A DNA stretch of 5,305 bases, taken from assembly GCA_023428655.1 (NCBI GenBank), contig JAEYXC010000293.1, positions 1 to 5,305 of the forward strand. Reading direction: 5' to 3'. Every line of letters begins with the position of its first letter. Position 1 is the stretch's first letter. Source of the stretch: Bacillota bacterium (lineage in GTDB: Bacteria; Bacillota; Clostridia; Lachnospirales; Lachnospiraceae). The position numbers and the translations under genes are program-made. The notes beneath the pieces were generated by a model that was given only the letters and a program-made list of their open reading frames with translations, was not told the origin of the DNA and searched no databases. This document shows positions 1-5,305 of this stretch, one piece after another.

Positions 1-98
1 TCCTTACTTACCTCATCCGTCTCACTCTTCTTGCAGGCAGCAAATAAAGAAACCATCATGGCAATACACATCAGTATTGCAATTATTCTCTTGTTCAT
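1..98 (-). CDS. Lipoprotein, N-terminal fragment; probable ABC-transporter solute-binding protein
   Basis: Partial gene: only the first 32 codons are visible, and it continues past the left edge. The start ATG (98-96) sits 5 bases after the ribosome binding site GGGAGGG. The visible peptide begins MNKRIIAILMCIAMMVSLFA, a short basic N-terminus followed by a hydrophobic core, then a lipobox-like A-A-C with Cys22 as the expected lipidated residue. A charged linker (KKSETDEVSK) follows. This is a classic secretory lipoprotein signal cleaved by signal peptidase II, so the mature protein should be anchored on the outer face of the membrane. Calling it a sugar-binding protein is inference: genes beside YesM/YesN pairs in Clostridia and Bacilli are very often CUT1-type solute-binding proteins followed by two permeases. 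The visible part holds no ligand-binding domain, so another kind of lipoprotein is possible. It has its own control region downstream of the two-component terminator. Confidence 0.8.
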   Translation of the reverse strand, partial: MNKRIIAILMCIAMMVSLFAACKKSETDEVSK

Positions 99-103
99 AA
101 ATA

Positions 104-110
104 CCCTCCC
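104..110 (-). promoter_or_regulatory. Ribosome binding site of the lipoprotein gene
   Basis: The minus strand reads GGGAGGG, 5 bases before the ATG at 98. It is close to the AGGAGG consensus and supports this start codon for a gene that is cut by the window edge. Confidence 0.8.
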
Positions 111-120
111 ATTTATTTAT

Positions 121-135
121 TCACTAGTTTAGTGA
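121..135. repeat. Small inverted repeat TCACTA-gtt-TAGTGA
   Basis: Perfect 6-base arms (121-126 and 130-135) flank a 3-base centre, about 23 bases upstream of the lipoprotein start codon. It could be a repressor operator or a weak hairpin in the 5' leader. The arms are too short and AT-rich to decide. Confidence 0.3.
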
Positions 136-144
136 TAAAATTAT

Positions 145-174
145 CTTATCATATATGGTACTTCTACTTATCAT
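145..174. repeat. Direct repeat CTTATCAT, two copies 22 bases apart
   Basis: Two identical 8-base copies occupy 145-152 and 167-174 (ATGATAAG on the minus strand). They start 22 bases apart, about two helical turns, so both face the same side of the DNA. AraC-family regulators commonly bind direct repeats with about this spacing, and the adjacent regulator at 252-1883 has such a domain. The repeat is seen directly. Its role as that regulator's operator is inference, and short AT-rich repeats can arise by chance. Confidence 0.4.
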
Positions 175-182
175 GGTGATTA

Positions 183-235
183 TATTAAAAACCACTACAA
201 AGTATATATGCATAATTCTGTAGTGGTTTTTAATA
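183..235 (-). terminator. Intrinsic terminator of the kinase-regulator pair
   Basis: Perfect 17-base arms (183-199 and 219-235) enclose a 19-base AT-rich loop. The core is ACCACTACA pairing with TGTAGTGGT. Read on the minus strand, the second arm runs GTAGTGGTTTTTAATATAAT, giving a run of five T. The hairpin begins 16 bases after the regulator stop codon, as expected for a transcript end. The plus-strand copy also ends in five T, so the element could work in both directions, although no plus-strand gene is visible in the window. Confidence 0.85.
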
Positions 236-251
236 ATGTATTTATTCAATT

Positions 252-1883
252 TCATGACGGTATATTATTTTGCATACTCTTTTTTCGGAATCTTGTCGGT
301 GTCATCTCATAGATTTCCTCGAACTTATTGACAAAATACTCAATATTCTTATAGCCCACCTCTAAGGCAATCTCATATACCTTCATATTGGTTCTTAGCA
401 TCATCTGAGCCGCTTTTCTAATTCGAACCTTATTTAGATAATCTTTAAAGCTGCAGCCATACTGCCTTTTAAAAACCTGCCCCAGATAAGCGCTGTTTAT
501 GTAATATTTCTCTCCCAGATATTTCAGACTCAGATTCTCAGCATACCTCTCTTCAATCTCAGCCTCGATCAAATTCATTGTTCCCTTTGCGGTATTTTGC
601 CTAAGATGCGTCAGGTAATCGGAATATTCTTCCGCAAATTGTTGAAATTTCAGTTCATTGCCATGATTCATCTTAAGCTTCAGGATTGCTTCCCGCACAT
701 ATTGTATAATCTCCTCCTGCTCAATATCAGAATCCTGACTATAAGCCAGGCCCACCAGTCGATACATTAGATACTGTATGTCATGATTGACGGTCTCCAC
801 CGCAATATGCCGATCCGTTAAGCCTTGATATACCAGACCCGAATAGGTAATGATTTTCACCTTGTCATTTATTTCAATGGAATGTATCAGGCTGTCCATC
901 TGTCTTCGAATATCATCCTCTCGTTGACACTTGGACATATTGTGACCCTTTTCATGTCTTGAATACTTTAAATCGCCCTTTTTATAATAACGTAAGGAAC
1001 GGATTAATACTGCATCACGATAGGAATCTGCCAATGAGCATATCCCGTTCACCTTACTGCCGATACAATTAATAACATCATATCCCATCCTATCCTTAAG
1101 CTCCTTCATAAGCCAGTTCATCCATTCCTCCTGTGAAAGACCTCTCTCCCTCGCCATATTAGGACAATAAACAATGCCGATATCATAGCTTTCCGTGTTC
1201 TTCGTAATATCATAAACCACATGATTCGCATAATTTTTCAACAGCATACTTGTCAAATGATACAGTCTCCTCTGTTGATCCCTCCTTTTATCTACCGATA
1301 AAGCCAGAAAACTCTTATCACTTAAGGATATCTCACAATGAATATAGATTATCTCATCGGACAACAGCATCTTATCCTGCACATACCTTAAATTAACACT
1401 ATCATACTTCCCCCATAAAATTGAGGTAAGGTGGGAATCCAAATAAGCCTTTTCATAGTCACGCTTCTTCTGCTCACTGCCCGCCTCCCTGTGATAGTCC
1501 TCTTGAATTCTACGAATTGCCTCCTGAAGCTCGTTCTTGTTCACCGGCTTAATGATGTAATCACAGCATCCGTATTGAATTGCGGATTTTGCATAGCTAA
1601 AGTCATAGAATCCACTTAAAAAAATGAATCTTGCCTCACTAAGCTTTCGTTCCTTCACACTACTGATCAGTTCTATCCCATCCATTCCGGGCATACGTAT
1701 ATCGGATATCACGATATGAAATTCCTGCTGCAGCATCATACGGATTGCACTGTTACCGTCCGATGCCTCCCCGGCAATATAACACCCCTCTGCCTCCCAA
1801 TCAATTAAAGCGGCCAGCCCCTTACGAATATACGGCTCATCATCCACCAATAACACCTTACGTAGCGACATTCTATGATTCAT
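252..1883 (-). CDS. YesN-type response regulator with AraC-family DNA-binding domain
   Basis: A 543-residue cytoplasmic transcription factor, the partner of the kinase just upstream. The N-terminal receiver domain (about 9-125) has the acidic pair D14/D15, phosphoacceptor D61 in SDIRMPGMDG, S90 in FLSGF, and K112 in IIKPV, so all switch residues are present. The middle (about 173-303) resembles the degenerate GGDEF-like region of this family, ending in a typical SYRDAVLIRSLRYY segment. The C-terminus (about 436-533) is a double helix-turn-helix of the AraC type, with SAYLGQVFKRQYG in the first half and EIALEVGYKN plus TPTRFR in the second. The usual Gly before the final TP motif is replaced (YEMTP). 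An in-frame GTG at 1889 extends the frame, but it lies 1 base from the G-rich ribosome binding site, while the ATG at 1883 is 7 bases away and is preferred. Its likely target is the lipoprotein gene just downstream. Confidence 0.95.
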   Translation of the reverse strand: MNHRMSLRKVLLVDDEPYIRKGLAALIDWEAEGCYIAGEASDGNSAIRMMLQQEFHIVISDIRMPGMDGIELISSVKERKLSEARFIFLSGFYDFSYAKSAIQYGCCDYIIKPVNKNELQEAIRRIQEDYHREAGSEQKKRDYEKAYLDSHLTSILWGKYDSVNLRYVQDKMLLSDEIIYIHCEISLSDKSFLALSVDKRRDQQRRLYHLTSMLLKNYANHVVYDITKNTESYDIGIVYCPNMARERGLSQEEWMNWLMKELKDRMGYDVINCIGSKVNGICSLADSYRDAVLIRSLRYYKKGDLKYSRHEKGHNMSKCQREDDIRRQMDSLIHSIEINDKVKIITYSGLVYQGLTDRHIAVETVNHDIQYLMYRLVGLAYSQDSDIEQEEIIQYVREAILKLKMNHGNELKFQQFAEEYSDYLTHLRQNTAKGTMNLIEAEIEERYAENLSLKYLGEKYYINSAYLGQVFKRQYGCSFKDYLNKVRIRKAAQMMLRTNMKVYEIALEVGYKNIEYFVNKFEEIYEMTPTRFRKKSMQNNIPS

Positions 1884-1890
1884 ATCCACG

Positions 1891-1900
1891 CCCCCCTTTT
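1891..1900 (-). promoter_or_regulatory. Ribosome binding site that sets the response regulator start
   Basis: The minus strand reads AAAAGGGGGG, followed by CGTGGAT and then ATG. The 7-base spacing to the ATG at 1883 is ideal. The in-frame GTG at 1889 is only 1 base away and is therefore an unlikely start. Confidence 0.75.
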
Positions 1901-1931
1901 ACATACTTACTTAATCATCCTACCTTCTGTG

Positions 1932-3791
1932 CTAATCAATATCCGGCCCGACTAGAACACCTTGGTCCTTGATGGTATATTTAATGGGTAATATTATGGT
2001 AATACAAGTGCCTACCTTCTCTTCACTCTCTATTATAACCTTTGTTTGACTTCCGCAATATTTCTTTAGCCGGATACAGGCATTGAGCATTCCCAGCGAT
2101 ACTGTCCTCTGCAGATCTTTAATCTCCGCATTATTCAGCAGCTCCTCCAGCTCCCTGACCTTCTGCTCCTCCATTCCAATTCCGGTATCCTCCACCTCGA
2201 TATACAGATAGGAATTTTCTTCATAGACCGATATAAAGATCGATCCGGCATGCTCCTCCCGATTCAATCCATGAACACAGCTGTTTTCCGCAAAGGTTGT
2301 CAGAACCAGACTGGGTATCCGATAGGAGTAACACTCTTCGTTCACTCGAATTTTATAGTTGAATTTACTTCCAAATCGATACCTCTGTAATGCCAGATAA
2401 TCCTCTACGAACTCCAGCTCCTCCCGTATTGTAATGATATCCGTTCCCCAATCAGCACTTTTTCGCATCAGTCTTGCCAGACTTTTTACCATATGTGCGG
2501 TCTCACGCTCATTCTTAATAAAGCTGTGCATTCGAATGCTTTCTAGAACATTGAACATGAAATGAGGGTTGATTTGACTGTATAGGGCCTGCAGCTCTGC
2601 CTGCTGCCTTGCAAGATGAAGCTCCTGCTGCTCCAATCTGCTCTTATATTCGTTTTCAATCAGGTTTTTCATCCGATCAGCCATAAGGTTATAATCCTTA
2701 TATAGCTCCACGATTTCATCCGAACCGGTATAGTCCACAATTGCGTCAAATTCTTCTTCCTTCAGCTTCTTAAGGTAGCTTCCCAACAGCAATATACGAG
2801 TGGTTATGGAGTTGCTAAAAAGAGTAACCATTACGGCAGGGATAAATGCATCCGCCAAAAAGAGCAGGACAATCAACCAAGCCTTCTCCCTTAAGATAAA
2901 GGCATAATTCGATTTGTGCCCCTTAAGATAGATATCATAGTCAAATCCATAGGATTCGATGGATCTTTTCATTTGTATATCCCGCTCGTCCATTTGATCC
3001 ACCGTATTGAACTCACCCTTGATTCCATTATCCTTTGGATCATTCGTAAATATAACCGTATTCTCATGGCACACATAGACCGTCGTATCGAGAGCAGATT
3101 GTTTAATATTACTGTTGATTTTACTATAGTTAAGATCCAGCTTAACCAGCTTATCAATCTGCCTTACTCCGGTTAGATTAAGTCTGCGTACCACGGAAAG
3201 CATTCTCTGACTGTTTGAGCTGATATATGGTCGGTAAAAATATGTTAAGAACATTAAATCCTTGTCCCCATTGATAAACTTCTCGTACCACTCCTCGGAC
3301 AGTACTGAATCAATACGGTAGCACCGTCCACCACTAAGCATACTTGAATTATCCGAATAAAGGGTCAAAGAACTGATGAGATGCCTGGAGCTAGCATAGA
3401 ATACGTAATTTTCAAAGACGGAATGATACGCCTTATAGAACTCGATATTATTTTCGTAATGGGTATCCAAGAACTTACAGATGGCATCATTCGCATAAAG
3501 ATCCATGCTGATATAGGCAGCGCTCTCCAAAGCGGATGTAATATCTTGAGATACTGCCTCTATGATGTTATTCCTGTTTTCCTTTGCTTCATCCTTGGAG
3601 GCCTTTAATATGTTTCCGATTACAATAATATTCGTTAACAGAACCGGAGTCATGACACAAAATATGTATAAATAAATCGTTTTGGTTCTTATCTTCTTAT
3701 TATCAATGCCGGATTGGAGCTTTCTCCACAAATATCCTGCCCATTTTAATATTATCCTTACTCTGCTGTTACCACTCTTTCCATCCCTCAT
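1932..3791 (-). CDS. YesM-type membrane sensor histidine kinase
   Basis: A 619-residue kinase expected to autophosphorylate on histidine and pass the phosphate to the regulator encoded 48 bases downstream. In order: a basic cytoplasmic N-terminus; a first membrane segment (about 39-61); an extracellular sensor region of about 240 residues (62-303), of the size and style of dCache sensors in this family; a second membrane segment (about 304-326); a HAMP linker (about 327-379); and a coiled-coil stretch rich in Gln and Glu. The His_kinase motif QINPHFMFN follows, with H410 as phosphoacceptor. The ATP-binding domain has the N-box (E502, N503, H507, G508), a G1 box DTGIGM (535-540) and a G2-like SLGMLN (565-570). 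The residues before the N-box read TT where relatives usually have Gln, and the first Gly of G2 is Ser. The frame stays open upstream to 3926, but the ATG at 3791 has AAAGGGG 6 bases before it and gives normal topology. The ligand cannot be predicted. Confidence 0.95.
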   Translation of the reverse strand: MRDGKSGNSRVRIILKWAGYLWRKLQSGIDNKKIRTKTIYLYIFCVMTPVLLTNIIVIGNILKASKDEAKENRNNIIEAVSQDITSALESAAYISMDLYANDAICKFLDTHYENNIEFYKAYHSVFENYVFYASSRHLISSLTLYSDNSSMLSGGRCYRIDSVLSEEWYEKFINGDKDLMFLTYFYRPYISSNSQRMLSVVRRLNLTGVRQIDKLVKLDLNYSKINSNIKQSALDTTVYVCHENTVIFTNDPKDNGIKGEFNTVDQMDERDIQMKRSIESYGFDYDIYLKGHKSNYAFILREKAWLIVLLFLADAFIPAVMVTLFSNSITTRILLLGSYLKKLKEEEFDAIVDYTGSDEIVELYKDYNLMADRMKNLIENEYKSRLEQQELHLARQQAELQALYSQINPHFMFNVLESIRMHSFIKNERETAHMVKSLARLMRKSADWGTDIITIREELEFVEDYLALQRYRFGSKFNYKIRVNEECYSYRIPSLVLTTFAENSCVHGLNREEHAGSIFISVYEENSYLYIEVEDTGIGMEEQKVRELEELLNNAEIKDLQRTVSLGMLNACIRLKKYCGSQTKVIIESEEKVGTCITIILPIKYTIKDQGVLVGPDID

Positions 3792-3797
3792 GGTATA

Positions 3798-3804
3798 CCC
3801 CTTT
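3798..3804 (-). promoter_or_regulatory. Ribosome binding site that sets the histidine kinase start
   Basis: The minus strand reads AAAGGGG, then 6 bases (TATACC), then the ATG at 3791. The upstream in-frame candidates are weaker. The ATG at 3848 has only an AGGA about 11 bases away, and the TTG at 3926 has none, so 3791 is chosen. Confidence 0.7.
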
Positions 3805-3904
3805 ATGATGTATCCTTTTGGTTCCCGAGCTTTTAAGGCATATGACATAACGAAAAATTTCCTAAAAAATACAAATCCCTTTAATAAATTGACCTTTCCT
3901 TTGA

Positions 3905-3933
3905 GGTATATCATTTTATTCGCCAATTCAAAA
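3905..3933 (-). promoter_or_regulatory. Weak promoter candidate for the kinase-regulator pair
   Basis: On the minus strand TTTTGA (3928-3933), 17 bases, then TATACC (3905-3910), preceded by TGA as in an extended -10. The match to consensus is modest, and the -35 overlaps the T-run of the esterase terminator. It would leave a leader of about 105 bases before the kinase start. No better pair was found between the terminator and the kinase, so this is a best guess only. Confidence 0.2.
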
Positions 3934-3962
3934 AAGGCACCGGATACACACCCGGCGCCTTT
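3930..3962 (-). terminator. Intrinsic terminator of the esterase gene
   Basis: On the minus strand AAAGGCGCCGG (3952-3962) pairs with CCGGTGCCTTT (3933-3943) across an 8-base loop. This is an 11-pair GC-rich stem with one G-U wobble, and it runs into six T. It lies about 50 bases after the esterase stop codon and separates that gene from the kinase-regulator transcript. Confidence 0.9.
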
Positions 3963-4012
3963 CGAAAGCTTGAAAAGCTAAGCTCGAGGACCGTTTCACA
4001 ATAATGTGTAAT

Positions 4013-5305
4013 TTACTGTTCCTTCAATAGCTCATCCGTCATACGTTCAATCAAGAATTTTTTAAACGGTTTTTCTTCCTTCTTCTCCTGTTCGACACCC
4101 TCTGTGGAGAAAATCATATCGTAGGGTGTTTCCTTCGTATAGGGCAACCATTGCGGCATCTCACAGTCGTCAGCATCCCTTCCGTTGGGATCGCCGTTCT
4201 TAATAAAATTAGCCCAGTAATTGCACATCAAGCGCGCCAGATCATAATGCTTCCCGGTAAAGGGCCTCCAGCTTTTCGCCAGTGTTTCAAAGAAAAACCA
4301 AAGATCCACCGAGTGGAAATTCCCTGCATTATCCCATCCGGGAATATCCGCATCAAACCGGTAGTAAAAATTCTTCTGTGGATGCTCGGATTGCTGATTT
4401 CGTAAAAACACACTTTTCGCGATACATTCAATACCGCTGACCGCTGCATAATGATTATTCTTATCCTTCTCCCAAACTTCTTGGAATTTTAAAAATTCCT
4501 CAGCATATGTACCAAAAATATCTTTCGCCTTTTCCTTAAGGTCAGTCTCATTTTCTGCACGAATAACATTCATAAACTCATCCGAAGTATTCCCTGCCAT
4601 CACGGGAACCATAACATGCTTATGCTCCATATAAAGCTTCAGCGGGTCACCGACGCAGAATTTACCGTCGACCGTCGTTCCCATCCATTCATGCTTCTCT
4701 CTGAATTTGGCATACATATTACGAAGATGAAGGGCATCCATTTGTCTTGCATCCTGAAGATTCTTTGCACCGACAAAGCGGAAGAACGCTTCCCCCAGCT
4801 GCTCTGCCTCATGGAGGGGACGAGGAAAACCGATGCTTCGCTCCTTATAGGGGCTGCGGATCATACCACTTTGTATCACAGCTCTCTGAAATAATCCTAA
4901 ATTACTCGGGCTGGTCATCTGAGATAGAACGCTTCCACCTCCTGCGGATTGTCCGGCAATGGTAATATTCTTCGGATCACCGCCAAAGGCCTCAATGTTT
5001 CGTATTACCCACTTCAAGCCTGCCTGCTGGTCCAAATGTCCAAAATTAGCAGGTGCCTCCGGCTGTTCCCTTGTAATTTCCGGATGGGACAGGAAGCCAA
5101 ATATATTAATTCGGTAATTAACGGTAACCACTACAACACCACGTCTTGCAAGTCGCTCTCCATCAAATTCCATCTCCGCCGGGTACCCCCATTGAAGTGC
5201 ACCGCCAAAAAACCATACCAATACGGGTTGCTTCTCCGTGGTGCTTTTGGCTCCGGTCCAGACGTTCAGATAAAGGCAATCCTCGCTCATGGCAATCTCA
5301 GGATC
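4013..5305 (-). CDS. Type-B carboxylesterase (alpha/beta hydrolase), N-terminus outside window
   Basis: Partial gene with 430 visible residues. The frame is open through the right edge (DPEIA precedes the Met at 5290), and SEDCLYLNVW is an internal motif of the family, so that Met is not the start. Full-length relatives have about 500 residues, so roughly 60-80 are missing. The fold is alpha/beta hydrolase acting on carboxylic esters. Counting from the first visible residue, the nucleophile is S120 in GQSAGG, the probable acid is E243 in NTSDEF, and the base is H331 in GNFHSVDLWF, so the triad looks intact. The oxyanion segment reads WFFGGALQWG (about 31-40), where the usual form is HGGGF. 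No signal peptide can be judged because the N-terminus is absent. The substrate is unknown. Deacylation of plant-derived carbohydrate or of small esters is plausible from the neighbouring sugar-type regulators, but that is inference. The gene has its own terminator and is probably a separate transcript from the kinase-regulator pair. Confidence 0.93.
   Translation of the reverse strand, partial: DPEIAMSEDCLYLNVWTGAKSTTEKQPVLVWFFGGALQWGYPAEMEFDGERLARRGVVVVTVNYRINIFGFLSHPEITREQPEAPANFGHLDQQAGLKWVIRNIEAFGGDPKNITIAGQSAGGGSVLSQMTSPSNLGLFQRAVIQSGMIRSPYKERSIGFPRPLHEAEQLGEAFFRFVGAKNLQDARQMDALHLRNMYAKFREKHEWMGTTVDGKFCVGDPLKLYMEHKHVMVPVMAGNTSDEFMNVIRAENETDLKEKAKDIFGTYAEEFLKFQEVWEKDKNNHYAAVSGIECIAKSVFLRNQQSEHPQKNFYYRFDADIPGWDNAGNFHSVDLWFFFETLAKSWRPFTGKHYDLARLMCNYWANFIKNGDPNGRDADDCEMPQWLPYTKETPYDMIFSTEGVEQEKKEEKPFKKFLIERMTDELLKEQ

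Larger units (their letters stand above)
121..182 (-). promoter_or_regulatory. Probable control region of the lipoprotein gene
   Basis: This AT-rich stretch lies between the two-component terminator and the lipoprotein start. On the minus strand GATAAT at 140-145 is a fair -10 candidate and would put the transcript start about 35 bases before the start codon. The matching -35 position (163-168, AGTAGA) does not resemble TTGACA, which would fit a promoter that needs an activator. The region also holds a direct repeat CTTATCAT (145-152 and 167-174) and the inverted repeat TCACTA-gtt-TAGTGA (121-135). The role is inferred from position, and the exact promoter cannot be fixed by eye. Confidence 0.45.

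Noticed and set aside
1887..1889. GTG start for the response regulator
   Set aside because: It lies 1 base from the G-rich ribosome binding site. The ATG 6 bases further on has correct spacing.
1431..1972. Short plus-strand open frames across the regulator gene
   Set aside because: They lie opposite a well-supported gene, have low-complexity or unlike-protein composition, and lack a ribosome binding site or family motif. Similar frames opposite the kinase and esterase were rejected for the same reasons.
3792..3900. Possible riboswitch in the leader of the kinase gene (G-rich segment with CTCGGGAACC and repeated AAAGG)
   Set aside because: No consistent set of stems or known riboswitch core could be formed by eye. 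The AAAGG copies are explained in part by the ribosome binding site.
3966..3979. Small AGCTT/AAGCT hairpin after the esterase stop
   Set aside because: The arms are only about 5 bases with a tiny loop and no T-run follows directly. The strong terminator next to it explains the region.
5288..5290. ATG as the start of the esterase
   Set aside because: The frame stays open to the window edge, and the codons after this ATG encode SEDCLYLNVW, which lies well inside type-B carboxylesterases. The real start is outside the window.
1..5305. tRNA, rRNA, CRISPR array, insertion sequence or attachment site
   Set aside because: No repeat-spacer pattern, transposase-like frame, cloverleaf or rRNA-like conserved stretch was seen. 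All long stretches are accounted for by the four genes.

Overview
The window looks like a carbohydrate-response locus from a low- to moderate-GC Gram-positive anaerobe of the Clostridia, most likely a Lachnospiraceae-type bacterium. The indications are AT-rich intergenic DNA, strong G-rich ribosome binding sites, a YesM/YesN-type two-component pair, and a lipoprotein signal with a cysteine lipobox. The genus assignment is inference from gene style only. No database search was possible.

All genes are on the minus strand, so the locus reads from right to left. From 5305 to 4013 lies a type-B carboxylesterase whose first residues fall outside the window. It ends in a good intrinsic terminator (3930-3962). 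Next comes a sensor histidine kinase of the YesM type (1932-3791). A 48-base gap separates it from a YesN-type response regulator with an AraC-family DNA-binding domain (252-1883). The pair ends at a strong hairpin terminator (183-235). After an AT-rich promoter region (about 99-182), a new gene starts at 98 and runs off the left edge. Its visible 32 codons encode a lipoprotein signal peptide, as expected for an extracellular solute-binding protein of an ABC transporter.

A likely reading is that the membrane kinase senses an extracellular signal, possibly a sugar or a ligand-loaded binding protein, and phosphorylates the regulator. The regulator then activates the neighbouring lipoprotein/transporter gene. 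The control region of that gene holds an 8-base direct repeat spaced 22 bases apart, which is the geometry expected for an AraC-type activator site. The esterase could remove acyl groups from imported or extracellular carbohydrate, but that link rests on proximity only.

The most useful points for a second look are the candidate operator at 145-174, the altered oxyanion-hole motif of the esterase, and the start-site corrections for both regulatory genes. I saw no mobile element, CRISPR array, tRNA, rRNA or clear riboswitch, and nothing that amounts to a plainly new system.
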